DNA of 64,000 bases from Flavobacterium sp. (GCF_024642105.1 NZ_JAHEBT010000055.1:62001-126000), one strand, 5' to 3'; counted from the first letter of the stretch, positions 1-8,401 are shown. Made by a program: numbers and translations. The notes: generated by a model from the sequence alone, not told the origin.

Positions 1-200
1 CTGAAAAAAATTCCATAACGGGTCAGATGGTTTGTGCAGATGTCGTTTTAAAAGAAGGGTTTGATTTTAAAAACGAAAAGTTAAAAATAAAAAAACATTG
101 TATGCAAAAGTTAGATTCCTTTAAAATACCGGTTAGGATTCGTGAAATAGAGTCTGTCAATTTTACTAATCGATTTAAGAAAGAAAGAAAAAATAATTAA
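1..200 (+). CDS. AMP-dependent synthetase/ligase, C-terminal fragment
   Basis: The frame starting at base 3 is open from the left edge and ends at the TAA at 198-200, leaving 65 residues. The segment containing ITGQMVCADVVLKEGFD followed by KLDSFKIPVRI resembles the small C-terminal domain of acyl-CoA synthetase/AMP-ligase enzymes: a beta-hairpin with a valine-rich strand, then the L-x-x-[FY]-K-x-P motif. The end is basic (RFKKERKNN). It lies 3 nt upstream of the aminotransferase, so the two are probably co-transcribed. In polysaccharide loci such ligases may activate an acyl or amino-acyl group for decorating an amino sugar; that role is inference. The N-terminal adenylation core is outside the window, so substrate cannot be judged. 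Confidence 0.7.
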   Translation, partial: EKNSITGQMVCADVVLKEGFDFKNEKLKIKKHCMQKLDSFKIPVRIREIESVNFTNRFKKERKNN

Positions 201-203
201 TTT

Positions 204-1433
204 ATGCAATTTCAAACGATACCATTTTCACCTCCCTTTATTGATAATGCAGTAATTGACGAAGTAGTTGATTCATTGCGTTCAGGTTGGATCACCACAG
301 GGCCAAAAGTAAAAGCTTTAGAGGCAGAAATCAAACAATTTTCCAAAGCTAAAGAAGTACTATGTGTTAATTCTTGGACATCAGGTGCCATTATGATGTT
401 GAAATGGCTAGGAGTTCAAGCAGGCGATGAAGTGATCGTGCCAGCTTACACCTACAGTGCTACTGCTTTAGCGGTCATTCATGCTGGAGCAAAGCCTATA
501 ATGGTAGATGTTGGAGAAGATTTTAATATTTCGGTAAATGCTATAAAAGAGTCTATTACGAGCAAAACAAAAGCGATATTACCAGTTGATTTTGCTGGGT
601 TTCCTTGCGATTATGAGGCAATAATGCAATTAGTTACTACAAATGAGATACAATCTCAATTTGTTCCGACATCTAGTGTACAAGAAAAATTAGGTAGAAT
701 TTTGGTCATCAATGATGCGGCGCATTCGTTGGGTGCTTTCTATAAAGAAAATGTTCGGACTGGAAGTGAAACGGATGTTGCTATCTTTTCATTACATGCT
801 GTGAAAAATGTCACTACAGCTGAGGGAGGTGCTATCTGTTTGAACTTACCTTCTCCTTTCGACAATAAGGAATTATATACCTTTCTACGTCAAATGAGCT
901 TGAATTGTCAAACCAAAGACGCTTTTTCGAAAAGTAAGGCAGGTGGTTGGCGGTATGATATTGTGGGGTTAGGCATGAAAATTAATATGCCTGATGTGAA
1001 TGCTGCAATTGGTTTAGCTCAAATGAGACAATATCCTGAATTACTTTCAGAAAGAAAGAGAATATTTAATGAATATAACGAGGCTTTCAGTAAGCTATCT
1101 TGGGCAATACTTCCTCCTTCTATTTTAAATGAAAAAGTAACATCATATCACTTATACGCATTAAGAATTAATGAAATTTCGGAGATTCAAAGAGACGCTA
1201 TTATAGATGAGATTTCCCGAAAAGGAGTTGCTGTAAATGTCCATTTCATTCCGATGCCTATGTTAACTTATTTTAAAGAACAAGGTTATGAAATTAAAGA
1301 TTACCCTCAAGCCTATATCAATTATGCTTGTGAAATTTCTTTACCTATCTATCCACAATTAACTTCAGAACAAGTCAGTTATGTTATCGACTCGGTAAAA
1401 TCGGCATATCAGACAGTAATTACAATTAAATGA
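204..1433 (+). CDS. DegT/DnrJ/EryC1/StrS-family sugar aminotransferase
   Basis: A 409-residue PLP-dependent fold-type I aminotransferase that would transfer an amino group from glutamate to a nucleotide-linked keto-sugar in the cytoplasm. Visible motifs: an NSWTSGA segment (about 56-62) in the cofactor phosphate region, INDAAHS with the PLP-nitrogen-binding Asp near 171, and SLHAVKNVTTAEGG with the Schiff-base lysine near 201, followed by the acidic/glycine stretch typical of the family. Length is normal or slightly long (usual 370-400). The stop overlaps the next start as ATGA, so translation is probably coupled to the phosphoglycosyl transferase. A natural partner is the UDP-sugar 4,6-dehydratase at 12481, which makes 4-keto sugars. 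The exact sugar (UDP-4-amino, PglE/WbpE/PseC-like) cannot be set from sequence. Confidence 0.9.
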   Translation: MQFQTIPFSPPFIDNAVIDEVVDSLRSGWITTGPKVKALEAEIKQFSKAKEVLCVNSWTSGAIMMLKWLGVQAGDEVIVPAYTYSATALAVIHAGAKPIMVDVGEDFNISVNAIKESITSKTKAILPVDFAGFPCDYEAIMQLVTTNEIQSQFVPTSSVQEKLGRILVINDAAHSLGAFYKENVRTGSETDVAIFSLHAVKNVTTAEGGAICLNLPSPFDNKELYTFLRQMSLNCQTKDAFSKSKAGGWRYDIVGLGMKINMPDVNAAIGLAQMRQYPELLSERKRIFNEYNEAFSKLSWAILPPSILNEKVTSYHLYALRINEISEIQRDAIIDEISRKGVAVNVHFIPMPMLTYFKEQGYEIKDYPQAYINYACEISLPIYPQLTSEQVSYVIDSVKSAYQTVITIK

Positions 1434-2029
1434 TACGTTTTTTTGATTTTATATTTTCTTTATTAGGTATAGTTTTACTTTCTCCTTTTATTATTATTAT
1501 ATATCTACTTATTATTATTGAAAGTAAAGGAAGTGGCTTTTATATACAGCAAAGAGTTGGATTAAATGGGATAGAGTTTAAATTATATAAATTCAGGTCT
1601 ATGGCCTTAGGTTCTGATAAAAAAGGTTTAATTACCGTAGGAGGGAATGATGCCAGAATTACCCAAATAGGTCTTTTTATAAGAAAATTTAAAATTGATG
1701 AATTGCCGCAATTGTTTAATGTATTGATTGGAGACATGAGTTTAGTTGGTCCGAGACCTGAAGTGCGTAAATATGTTGATTTGTATACAGAAGAGCAAAG
1801 AAGAGTGTTAGACGTTAAACCAGGTGTTACCGATTATGCTTCTATAGAATATGCAGATGAAAATAAAATTTTAGGTGAGGCATTAGATCCTGATAAAATG
1901 TATATTCAAGAAATTATACCAGCTAAAATAGAGCTTAATATTAAATATATAGAGAATAAAAGTTTGAAAGAGTATTTTAAAATTATTTTTTTAACTTTTT
2001 ATAAAATAGTTTCAAATAAAAATAAATAA
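1430..2029 (+). CDS. Phosphoglycosyl transferase, PglC/WcaJ-type sugar transferase
   Basis: A 199-residue monotopic phosphoglycosyl transferase that would move a sugar-1-phosphate from a UDP-sugar to undecaprenyl phosphate, starting repeat-unit assembly on the inner membrane. It has an N-terminal hydrophobic re-entrant helix (about 5-30), KFRSM (54-58), the catalytic Asp-Glu pair in KIDELPQLFNVL (D90-E91), and the signature GDMSLVGPRPE (101-111). Its small size and lack of extra N-terminal membrane helices put it with PglC rather than the long WcaJ/WbaP form. It overlaps the aminotransferase by 4 nt and sits 3 nt before gmd, so all are likely one transcript. By analogy with PglC/PglE pairs, the preceding aminotransferase may make its substrate. 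Confidence 0.93.
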   Translation: MIRFFDFIFSLLGIVLLSPFIIIIYLLIIIESKGSGFYIQQRVGLNGIEFKLYKFRSMALGSDKKGLITVGGNDARITQIGLFIRKFKIDELPQLFNVLIGDMSLVGPRPEVRKYVDLYTEEQRRVLDVKPGVTDYASIEYADENKILGEALDPDKMYIQEIIPAKIELNIKYIENKSLKEYFKIIFLTFYKIVSNKNK

Positions 2030-2032
2030 AGA

Positions 2033-3145
2033 ATGAAAGTAGCCCTAATTACAGGAATTACAGGTCAAGATGGTTCGTACTTGGCTGAATTATTATTAGA
2101 AAAAGGATATATCGTACATGGGGTGAAAAGAAGGGCTTCTTCATTCAATACACAACGCATCGATCACATTTATCAAGATTTACATGAAGATCATGTTAAT
2201 TTTAAATTGCATTATGGCGATTTGACAGATTCTACTAATATTATTCGCATTATTCAAGAAGTTCAACCCGATGAAATCTATAATTTAGGTGCCATGAGTC
2301 ATGTAAAAGTGTCTTTTGATTCACCAGAATATGTGGCTAATGTGGATGGGATTGGTACTTTACGCATTTTAGAGGCGGTTCGTATTTTAGGTTTGGAAAA
2401 GAAAACCCGTATTTATCAAGCTTCTACTTCAGAATTGTACGGTGGTTTGGCTGAAAATAAAAATGAAAAAGGCTTGTATGATGAACATTCTCCTTTTTAT
2501 CCTCGTTCGCCTTATGGAGTAGCTAAAATTTATGGTTTTTGGATTACCAAAAACTATAGAGAGGCTTATGGAATGTTTGCAACAAATGGGATTTTATTCA
2601 ATCATGAATCGCCACGAAGAGGCGAAACCTTTGTGACACGAAAAATCACTATGGCTACAGCAGCGATTGCTCTAGGGCAACAAGACTGTTTGTATTTAGG
2701 AAATTTAGATGCGCAACGTGATTGGGGTCATGCTAAAGATTATGTAGAAGCCATGTGGCGTATTTTACAGCAAGATAAGCCGGAAGATTATGTTATTGCT
2801 ATGGGTGAAACCACTTATGTGCGTGATTTTGTGAGAATGGCATTTGGTGAGTTAGGAATTGAAATTGAATTCAGAGGTAAAGGAGTTGATGAAAAAGGGT
2901 ATGTTAAGTCATGTAACAATCTTGAATTTCAAATTGAAATTGGTAAACAAGTGATTGCTGTTGACCCTCAATATTTCCGTCCTACAGAAGTCGATTTGTT
3001 AATTGGCGATCCAACCAAATCCAAAAGACAGTTGGGCTGGACTCCACAATACGATTTAGCTGGTTTAGTTAGTGAAATGGTAAGTTCAGATGTTGAACGA
3101 GTAAAAAGAGAAATAATGTTACAACAAAATGGCTTTAGAGCTTAA
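2033..3145 (+). CDS. gmd: GDP-mannose 4,6-dehydratase
   Basis: A 370-residue extended short-chain dehydrogenase converting GDP-D-mannose to GDP-4-keto-6-deoxy-mannose, the first step to GDP-L-fucose. The nucleotide-binding [10 protein letters not shown] lies at 8-17; the catalytic set is T132 and E134 in STSELYG with Y161/K165 in SPYGVAK. The conserved [16 protein letters not shown] block, typical of Gmd, follows. Length matches the family (about 345-375). It is followed 20 bp later by fcl, the next enzyme, and manA for the mannose precursor occurs at 33496. Part of the + strand run beginning before the window. Confidence 0.98.
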   Translation: MKVALITGITGQDGSYLAELLLEKGYIVHGVKRRASSFNTQRIDHIYQDLHEDHVNFKLHYGDLTDSTNIIRIIQEVQPDEIYNLGAMSHVKVSFDSPEYVANVDGIGTLRILEAVRILGLEKKTRIYQASTSELYGGLAENKNEKGLYDEHSPFYPRSPYGVAKIYGFWITKNYREAYGMFATNGILFNHESPRRGETFVTRKITMATAAIALGQQDCLYLGNLDAQRDWGHAKDYVEAMWRILQQDKPEDYVIAMGETTYVRDFVRMAFGELGIEIEFRGKGVDEKGYVKSCNNLEFQIEIGKQVIAVDPQYFRPTEVDLLIGDPTKSKRQLGWTPQYDLAGLVSEMVSSDVERVKREIMLQQNGFRA

Positions 3146-3165
3146 CTCAAACAGCATTTAATGCT

Positions 3166-4101
3166 ATGGAAAAATCATCAAAAATATATATTGCAGGTCA
3201 CCGAGGTATGGTGGGTTCTTCTATTTTAAGAGCATTGAAAGCTAAAGGGTACAGTAATTTTTTACTAAAGTCATCTGCAGAGTTGGATTTAAGAAATCAA
3301 CAAGCGGTTGCTGATTTTTTTGCCCTTGAAAAACCGGATTATGTCTTTTTAGCAGCAGCTAAAGTTGGAGGTATTATAGCTAATAATACCTATAGAGCCG
3401 ATTTTATTTATGAAAATATGATGATACAATCGAATGTGATTCATCAATCCTATTTGAATGGAGTTAAAAAGTTATTGTTTTTAGGTTCGTCCTGTATTTA
3501 TCCCAAATTAGCACCCCAACCTTTGAAAGAAGAGTATCTATTGACTGGTTTATTAGAACCTACCAATGAACCGTATGCTATTGCTAAAATTGCAGGGATT
3601 AAAATGTGTGATGCCTATCGGGAACAATACGGATGTAATTTTATTTCGGTCATGCCAACCAATTTATACGGACCCAACGATAATTACGATTTGAATAATT
3701 CACATGTATTGCCCGCTCTTTTACGAAAATTTATTACAGCAAAAAATAATGGAGATTCAGTAGTTACTATTTGGGGAAGCGGTAGTCCATTGCGTGAGTT
3801 TTTACATGCGGATGATTTAGCAGCGGCTTGCCTGTTCTTAATGGAGACTCATAATGAGGCAGGATTAGTGAATATAGGAGTAGGGGAAGATATTTCTATT
3901 TTAGATTTAGCTAAAATGGTGAAGCAAATAACTGGTTTTGAAGGAGAAATTCTAACTGATACTTCCAAGCCAGATGGTACACCACGTAAATTAATGGATG
4001 TGTCGAAGTTGACTCATTTGGGTTGGAAAGCATCTATTAGTTTAGAGCAAGGGATTCAAAAAGTATATGAAGAAATAAAAGACCTTAATTGGTCGGAATA
4101 A
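3166..4101 (+). CDS. fcl: GDP-L-fucose synthase (3,5-epimerase/4-reductase)
   Basis: A 311-residue NADPH-dependent bifunctional enzyme that epimerises and reduces GDP-4-keto-6-deoxy-mannose to GDP-L-fucose. Motifs: GHRGMVG at 11-17 for NADP binding, GSSCIYP at 107-113 with the active-site Ser/Cys, and Y137-A-I-A-K141. The family-specific [12 protein letters not shown] block and [13 protein letters not shown] follow. Length is normal. Directly follows gmd, giving a complete two-step GDP-fucose route. The ATG at 3166 is the only start that keeps the nucleotide-binding strand near the N-terminus. Confidence 0.98.
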   Translation: MEKSSKIYIAGHRGMVGSSILRALKAKGYSNFLLKSSAELDLRNQQAVADFFALEKPDYVFLAAAKVGGIIANNTYRADFIYENMMIQSNVIHQSYLNGVKKLLFLGSSCIYPKLAPQPLKEEYLLTGLLEPTNEPYAIAKIAGIKMCDAYREQYGCNFISVMPTNLYGPNDNYDLNNSHVLPALLRKFITAKNNGDSVVTIWGSGSPLREFLHADDLAAACLFLMETHNEAGLVNIGVGEDISILDLAKMVKQITGFEGEILTDTSKPDGTPRKLMDVSKLTHLGWKASISLEQGIQKVYEEIKDLNWSE

Positions 4102-4112
4102 ATTGTAATATT

Positions 4113-4592
4113 ATGATATTTGAAAACATACAAAACCAATTAAAAACAAATCACTTTACCATCGTTTCAAAAGATCACAACCGCCCTTGGGGTGGTTTTT
4201 TCGTTATTGCTGAGGAGCAGGCGCAAGATTTTGCCAATCAGTATTTTGAAGGCTTGGATGTGTCTACCTTAAAAAGAGGTGGGGCATTAAGTCCTAAAAT
4301 ATTAGTGGTGGCACCTGAGAAGCGGTTGTCATGGCAGTACCATCATCGTAGGGTTGAGATATGGAGAGTGATTCAAGGTCAGGCAGGTGTTAAGAGAAGT
4401 TCTACCGATAATGAAGGAGAGTTAGAAGTTCTCAATGTGGGGGATACGATTACCTTGCAACAAGGAGAACGTCACCGTTTGATAGGTTTAGATGATTATG
4501 CTGTTATTGCTGAGATTTGGCAACATACGGATGCTAGTCATCCTTCTGATGAAGAGGATATTGTACGGGTGCAGGATGATTTTGGAAGATAG
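4113..4592 (+). CDS. Small cupin protein of the mannose-6-phosphate isomerase type II family
   Basis: A 159-residue single-domain cupin. The ATG at 4113 is chosen over a TTG at 4089 that would overlap fcl. Features: a DHNRPWGGFF stretch near the N-terminus, as at the start of the PMI domain in type II mannose isomerase/GMP fusions, and a cupin core with SWQYHHRRVEIWRVIQGQA then GDTITLQQGERHRLIG, giving the two His-containing metal motifs. The family is known as the C-terminal domain of ManC; stand-alone versions occur in polysaccharide loci but their substrate is less certain. Beside gmd/fcl it may act on mannose phosphate or a related sugar; manA (class I) at 33496 would otherwise cover that reaction. 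Confidence 0.75.
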   Translation: MIFENIQNQLKTNHFTIVSKDHNRPWGGFFVIAEEQAQDFANQYFEGLDVSTLKRGGALSPKILVVAPEKRLSWQYHHRRVEIWRVIQGQAGVKRSSTDNEGELEVLNVGDTITLQQGERHRLIGLDDYAVIAEIWQHTDASHPSDEEDIVRVQDDFGR

Positions 4593-4679
4593 AATGATTC
4601 GAAGTTAGATTTACGATATACGATTTACGAATTACGATTTAAAAATGTAGCAATTTGAAAATGGAACAATTTATATATC

Positions 4680-4725
4680 TAACACACCCCTAGCCCCTCT
4701 CGAGAGGGGAACGTTTTGTAGTTTG
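4680..4725 (+). repeat. H46 hairpin repeat, short loop
   Basis: Begins TAACACACCCCTAGC, contains the perfect 16-bp palindrome CCCCTCTCGAGAGGGG and ends AACGTTTTGTAGTTTG. Followed by 27 nt identical to those after the 8601 copy. Confidence 0.9.
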
Positions 4726-4752
4726 ATTTACGATTTGAGAAATAGAGATTGC

Positions 4753-4771
4753 CTGACTGCCGCAGACAGGC
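4753..4771. repeat. P18 palindromic mini-insert inside N29
   Basis: CTGACTGCCGCAGACAGGC sits between GAGATTGC and GTCACT. The 73 nt to its left match 8601-8673 with one difference, where GAGATTGC runs straight into GTCACT, so this is a filled site with an empty copy in the same window. Confidence 0.85.
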
Positions 4772-4812
4772 GTCACTGAGTTAGCAATAACCAACCTTGG
4801 AGCCCTAGCGTC

Positions 4813-4831
4813 CCTGCCTGCGGCAGGCAGG
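4813..4831. repeat. P18 palindromic mini-insert inside an L27-like sequence
   Basis: CCTGCCTGC-G-GCAGGCAGG, nine-base arms around one base. It interrupts a sequence ending TTCGTGGCAAA; the uninterrupted form reads GTGCCTTCGCGGCAAAA at 11458-11474. Confidence 0.8.
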
Positions 4832-4845
4832 TTCGTGGCAAATTA

Positions 4846-4874
4846 GAGATTACTTCACTGCGTTCGTAATGACA
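4846..4874. repeat. N29 hairpin repeat
   Basis: GAGATTAC...GTAATGACA. Compared with the ATTGC/GCAAT arms of other copies both arms have changed (ATTAC/GTAAT), so the stem is kept. Confidence 0.8.
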
Positions 4875-4902
4875 GACAGCCAATAACCGACAACCATTTA
4901 CA

Positions 4903-5451
4903 ATGAAAATAGAAACAACACCCATACAAGATTTAATAATTATCAATCCCACCGTATTTGAAGATGCTCGTGGGTATTTTTTTGAGGCCTACAATCAAAA
5001 TTCCTTAGCAGTGCAAGGAATACATATTAATTTTGTGCAAGACAACCAATCGTTTTCCAAACGCGGTACTTTGAGAGGCTTGCATTATCAAAATCCGCCG
5101 TATGCTCAAACCAAGTTGGTGCGTGTGCTGCAAGGTGAAATCATTGATGTAGCGGTAGATATTAGAAAGCAATCACCAACCTATGGTCAACATTTTGCGA
5201 TTAGGTTATCAGCTGAGAACAAGAAACAATTGTTGATTCCACATGGTTTTGCCCATGGTTTTTCGGTGATCAGTGAAACGGCAGTAGTGCTGTACAAATG
5301 CGATCAGTTTTACAACAAAGCCAGTGAAGGAGGGATTCGCTTTGATGATCCTAGTTTGAATATTGATTGGGGGATGGACTTAGCGGCTGCTATTGTGTCG
5401 GATAAGGATTTAGTGTTGCCGGGGATTGAGGGGTGTAATAGTGAGTTTTAG
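4903..5451 (+). CDS. rfbC: dTDP-4-dehydrorhamnose 3,5-epimerase
   Basis: A 182-residue cupin-fold epimerase acting on dTDP-4-keto-6-deoxy-glucose, third step of dTDP-L-rhamnose synthesis. Conserved features: FxDxRGxFxE near 18-28, RGLHYQNPPYAQTKLVRV with catalytic H61, the IPHGFAHGF block at 112-120, and LYKCDQFY with the active-site Tyr region at 130-137. Length matches RmlC (about 180-185). The other three rml genes lie downstream (8738, 10022, 11486), but separated by an ATPase gene, a toxin-antitoxin pair and repeat-rich gaps, unlike the usual compact operon. Confidence 0.98.
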   Translation: MKIETTPIQDLIIINPTVFEDARGYFFEAYNQNSLAVQGIHINFVQDNQSFSKRGTLRGLHYQNPPYAQTKLVRVLQGEIIDVAVDIRKQSPTYGQHFAIRLSAENKKQLLIPHGFAHGFSVISETAVVLYKCDQFYNKASEGGIRFDDPSLNIDWGMDLAAAIVSDKDLVLPGIEGCNSEF

Positions 5452-6103
5452 GATTTACGATATACGATTTACGAGGTACGATTTAAGATATACGAGGTAG
5501 GATGTGTCAATGTAGCAATTTGAAAATGTAACAATTCGAGAATGTAGCAATGTGGAAATTTAGGAGTGTGAAGATGTTAAGATTATACTCCAGAAACACA
5601 GATCACAAAAATCAGAGAAATTTGTATCATCTTAATGAATCTTAATTTCTTAATGGTTCAACCAAAAACTTATCTGATCTTAAATTAAGCGACTTCTTAT
5701 ATTCCCTTATATGCCTTATATGGTTTAGAAATTTACGATATACGATATACGAGGTACGATTTAAGATATACGAGGTAAGATGTGTCAATGTAGCGATGTG
5801 AGAATGTACCAATTTATGGATTTACGATATTAGCTTCGCTCCGTTCGGCTTCGCCTCGGGTCGATTTACCAAGTTAGAGGTACGATATATCAATGTAACA
5901 ATTTAAGATTTACAAGTTGGGATTTAAGAACACAGATTGGTAAAATTAGAGAAACTAAAAATTTACGATTTACGAAGTACGATTTTAGCTTTGTTTTTTT
6001 TCTTAGCCTTGGGTCAAATTCCAAAGCACAAACTTTAAGTAATACAATAAGAAGCAGGTTTAATTAAATGTGTTTTTGTATAGTTCAATGTACTTTTTTT
6101 ACT
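5452..6103. repeat. Repeat-filled gap between rfbC and ATPase gene
   Basis: No gene seen. Contains TTTACGA/TACGAGG word tracts (5452-5500, 5728-5780, 5960-5990), CAATGTAGCAATTTG-type words (5505-5560), a sequence at 5627-5735 that is the reverse orientation of the AACCATTAAGAAATTAAGG and AACCATATAAGGCATATAAG words of the 14.6-15.7 kb array, and a G33 unit (5831-5863). The last 100 bp are plain AT-rich DNA leading into a promoter. Confidence 0.85.
5831..5863. repeat. G33 GC-rich mini-repeat
   Basis: 33 nt starting TAGCTTCGCTCCGTTCGG and ending CTTCGCCTCGGGTCG, embedded in an AT-rich TTTACGATAT tract. Identical units occur at 9716 and 11146 and a one-base variant at 18148. The same flanks at 7500-7550 carry a different GC-rich hairpin instead. 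Confidence 0.88.
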
Positions 6104-6111
6104 TATATTTG
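6104..6111 (+). promoter_or_regulatory. -7 promoter box for ATPase gene
   Basis: TATATTTG matches the Bacteroidota -7 consensus TAnnTTTG. A start about 7 nt downstream puts the 5' end near 6118, which excludes the longer reading frame starting at 6070 and favours ATG 6121 or 6130. Confidence 0.6.
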
Positions 6112-6117
6112 TATAAT

Positions 6118-6131
6118 ATAATGTACATTAT
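6118..6131. promoter_or_regulatory. 14-bp palindrome over the start codon
   Basis: ATAATGTACATTAT is a perfect inverted repeat at the predicted transcription start and overlapping the ATG at 6130; a possible operator. AT-rich palindromes of this length can occur by chance. Confidence 0.4.
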
Positions 6132-7326
6132 GGAAGATTTAATTAGTAAATACCGAAAAAAAATAGAACGTATTGATACCAGTTTTGTCAGAAGTCTCAG
6201 TGATGATATTAATTGGAATACCAGACTAATAGGAATAAAAGGAGCTAGGGGTGTTGGTAAAACTACTCTGCTGTTGCAATATATGAAACTGAATTTCAGC
6301 GAAAATATTGAAGAGTCCTTATATGTCAGTTTAGATTCCATTAGTTTTAAAGACCGAACATTAGTTGGTCTGGCTGATGATTTTGTTAAAAATGGAGGTA
6401 AACATTTATTTCTTGATGAGGTACATAAATATGCTAATTGGGCTCAAGAGCTTAAAAATATCTATGATGACTACCCTGATTTGAAAGTAGTGTTTACGGG
6501 TTCATCACTCTTAGAGATACTAAATTCTCGTGCTGATTTGAGCCGTAGAGCTATCATTTATCATATGCAAGGATTGTCTTTTAGGGAATATCTTGAGATG
6601 GAAACGGGAGAAAAATTGGACAGACTTACCCTAGAGACTATTTTAGAAAATCATATAAAAATTGCTACTTCAATTAATAGTAAGGTACCTCCATTTCGTT
6701 ATTTTACTAAATATTTGAAACAGGGGTATTATCCTTTTTATAGGGAAGAGTCCGATTTGTATGAGCAACGATTAGAGGAGGTAATCACTATGATGCTTGA
6801 AATTGAACTGCCTTTGTTGCGAGGTGTATCCATTGGGTTAGTCTCCAAGATAAAACAATTGTTATCCATCATATCAGAATCGGTTCCGTTTGCGCCTAAT
6901 GTGGCTAATTTAAGTCAAAAAATGGGATTGCACAGAGCCACTTTGATGACCTATTTGCATTATTTAGAGGAGGTAGGTTTGACAATTAATTTACAGAAAG
7001 AAGCAAAAGGAAGTGTTAGATTGCAAAAACCGGCTAAAGTATATTTGGAAAATACTAATTTAATGTATGTTTTGTCGCCTACCAATACCAATATGGGTAA
7101 TGCAAGAGAAACTTTTTTTGCTAATCAAGTGGGATATAAAAACAAATTAGAGTATCATGAAAAAACAGATTTTTTTGTTAATAATTTGTATTCTTTTGAG
7201 ATAGGGGGAAAAGATAAATCCCAGCAACAAATTGCAGGCGTTGAAAATGCCTATGTTGTTGCCGATGATATTGAATATGGATTTCAAAACAAGATACCCT
7301 TATGGCTTTTTGGCTTTTTGTATTAA
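6130..7326 (+). CDS. AAA-family ATPase with DUF4143-like C-terminus
   Basis: A 398-residue protein of the ATPase family common in Bacteroidota and Archaea (AAA_14 with C-terminal DUF4143). Visible: Walker A GARGVGKTT at 38-46, Walker B HLFLDEV at 92-98 (D96/E97), an FTGSS sensor-like strand near 117-121, then a helical region with a winged-helix-like turn (NLSQKMGLHRATLMTYLHYLEEVGL), and an end containing SFEIGGKD reminiscent of a degenerate PD-(D/E)XK fold. Function of the family is unknown. Start chosen from the promoter just upstream; ATG 6121 is the alternative. It stands alone between repeat-filled gaps inside the rhamnose gene set and looks like a later insertion. Confidence 0.85.
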   Translation: MEDLISKYRKKIERIDTSFVRSLSDDINWNTRLIGIKGARGVGKTTLLLQYMKLNFSENIEESLYVSLDSISFKDRTLVGLADDFVKNGGKHLFLDEVHKYANWAQELKNIYDDYPDLKVVFTGSSLLEILNSRADLSRRAIIYHMQGLSFREYLEMETGEKLDRLTLETILENHIKIATSINSKVPPFRYFTKYLKQGYYPFYREESDLYEQRLEEVITMMLEIELPLLRGVSIGLVSKIKQLLSIISESVPFAPNVANLSQKMGLHRATLMTYLHYLEEVGLTINLQKEAKGSVRLQKPAKVYLENTNLMYVLSPTNTNMGNARETFFANQVGYKNKLEYHEKTDFFVNNLYSFEIGGKDKSQQQIAGVENAYVVADDIEYGFQNKIPLWLFGFLY

Positions 7327-7726
7327 TAATTACACCTAATGGCTTTAGTTAACAAGAGATTATCTGAACTTAAATTGAAGAAGCTACTTCTTCTATTTTC
7401 TTATATGACTTATAGGGTTTAGGAATATACGATTTACGATATACGAGGTACGATATATGAAGTACGATTTGAAAATGTAACAATTCGAGAAGGTAACAAT
7501 TTATGGATTTACGATCCCGACGCTTCGGGACGAGTTACGAAGTTAGAGGTACGAAATGCAAATTAGGTTTAAATAAATTTTTAAGGAACCAGTTGACTTC
7601 AAACTGTTGTCAACTGAAAATGCCTGTAACAATTGGTAAGAATTTCGTACTAACTGCTTTTATAGGAAAATAAATAATTAAAATTGTGACCTATTAAGAT
7701 AATTTGTAATTTTATAAAAAAATACG
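7327..7726. repeat. Repeat-filled gap between ATPase and antitoxin genes
   Basis: No gene seen. Starts with TAATAATTACACCTAATGG, the end word of the 49190 palindromic repeat family. Then a degraded copy of CTTATATGACTTATAGGGTTTAGG, TACGATTTACGATATACGAGG tracts (7428-7470), and at 7515-7531 a GC-rich hairpin. The final 150 bp is AT-rich and probably holds the toxin-antitoxin promoter; only a weak -7-like TAATTTG near 7700 is seen. Confidence 0.75.
7515..7531. repeat. GC-rich hairpin insert at a G33-type site
   Basis: CCCGACGCTTCGGGACG, with TCCCGA/TCGGGA arms, lies between ATGGATTTACGAT and AGTTACGAAGTTAGAGG. The corresponding place at 5816-5880 holds the G33 unit between nearly the same flanks. 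Confidence 0.7.
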
Positions 7727-7963
7727 ATGGATTTACAAACTCGAAAAATAGCCTTTGTTCAAGATTTTCTAAAATTAGAAAGTGAAAAAGTTATTGTTCA
7801 ATTTGAAAAATTATTGCAAAAACAGACTGATTTAAACGTTACTTTTGAGCCTATGTCTGTTGATGATTTTAAAAAAAGAATCCATCAATCGGTATCTGAT
7901 TCAAAGGCTGGTAAATTGACTTCATCCGATCAATTTTTGGAAGAAATCGCAGAATGGAAATAA
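7727..7963 (+). CDS. RelB-like antitoxin (addiction module component)
   Basis: A 78-residue, mostly helical acidic protein directly before and overlapping by 10 nt a RelE/ParE-type toxin gene. The sequence MDLQTRKIAFVQDFLKLE followed by FEKLLQ and a late MSVDDFKKRIHQSVSDSKAG segment matches small antitoxins found before ParE/RelE toxins in Bacteroidota. Expected role: binds and neutralises the toxin and represses the operon. Small gene, but supported by size, order and overlap. No clear DNA-binding motif can be named by eye. Confidence 0.8.
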   Translation: MDLQTRKIAFVQDFLKLESEKVIVQFEKLLQKQTDLNVTFEPMSVDDFKKRIHQSVSDSKAGKLTSSDQFLEEIAEWK

Positions 7964-8277
7964 AAGTCCTTTGGACTGATTTTGCTAAATCAGCAGTTCG
8001 TTCTATTTTTGATTATTACCTTGAACATGTTAGTCGTAATCTGGCTAGAAAATTAGTTGTTGGAATTGTATCTGAAACTAGGCAACTTCAATATCAACCC
8101 ACAATGGGAACACTAGAACCATTGTTAGAAAAAGATCCTAGAGAATTTCGTTGTATTTTGTATAAATCCTACAAAATTATCTATTGGATTAATTTAGATC
8201 GCAAGGCAATTGAAATAGTGGACGTCTTTGATGCTCGTCAAAATCCGATTAAAATTATTAAAAGCACGCTTAAATAA
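7954..8277 (+). CDS. RelE/ParE-family toxin
   Basis: A 107-residue toxin of the RelE/ParE fold. Typical elements: an N-terminal strand and WTDFAKSAVRSIFDYY helix, a long second helix, PTMGTLEPLLE before the core, and strands EFRCILYKSYKIIYWI and AIEIVDVFDARQNP. The family acts either on ribosome-bound mRNA (RelE) or DNA gyrase (ParE); which applies cannot be told here. Start overlaps the antitoxin stop by 10 nt, indicating coupled translation. The pair lies between rfbC and rfbD in a repeat-rich area and may stabilise the locus against loss; that is inference. Confidence 0.88.
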   Translation: MEIKVLWTDFAKSAVRSIFDYYLEHVSRNLARKLVVGIVSETRQLQYQPTMGTLEPLLEKDPREFRCILYKSYKIIYWINLDRKAIEIVDVFDARQNPIKIIKSTLK

Positions 8278-8355
8278 CATAAAGATTTTAAAATTCAATA
8301 TTCGTGAGTCGGTAACTGAAATGTATGTGTCGATAAATAATAGTTTGTAATTATT

Positions 8356-8401
8356 TAACACACCCCTAGCCCCTCTCGAGAGGGGAACGTCTTGTAGTTT
8401 G
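8356..8401 (+). repeat. H46 hairpin repeat, short loop
   Basis: Contains CCCCTCTCGAGAGGGG; ends AACGTCTTGTAGTTTG. First of three direct copies. Confidence 0.9.

Larger units (their letters stand above)
4593..4902. repeat. Repeat-filled gap between cupin gene and rfbC
   Basis: No gene seen. Contents in order: an AT-rich word tract of TTTACGATATACGA type (about 4605-4645), H46 at 4680-4725, an N29 copy interrupted by P18 (4745-4790), an L27-like remnant interrupted by a second P18 (about 4795-4843), and an intact N29 copy (4846-4874). The last 20 bp carry the words AATAACCGACAACC, also seen inverted near 14500. No TAnnTTTG promoter is evident in front of rfbC. Confidence 0.85.

Noticed and set aside
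4680..4725. H46 as an ordinary rho-independent terminator
   Set aside because: Stem is GC-rich but no T-run follows directly (AACGTTTTG), copies occur in multiples in one gap and in long-loop form, so simple termination does not explain them; partial terminator activity is still possible.
6070..6129. Hydrophobic N-terminal extension of the ATPase (looks like a membrane anchor)
   Set aside because: Starts at GTG and runs through the -7 promoter box; the apparent hydrophobic residues come from T-rich promoter DNA.
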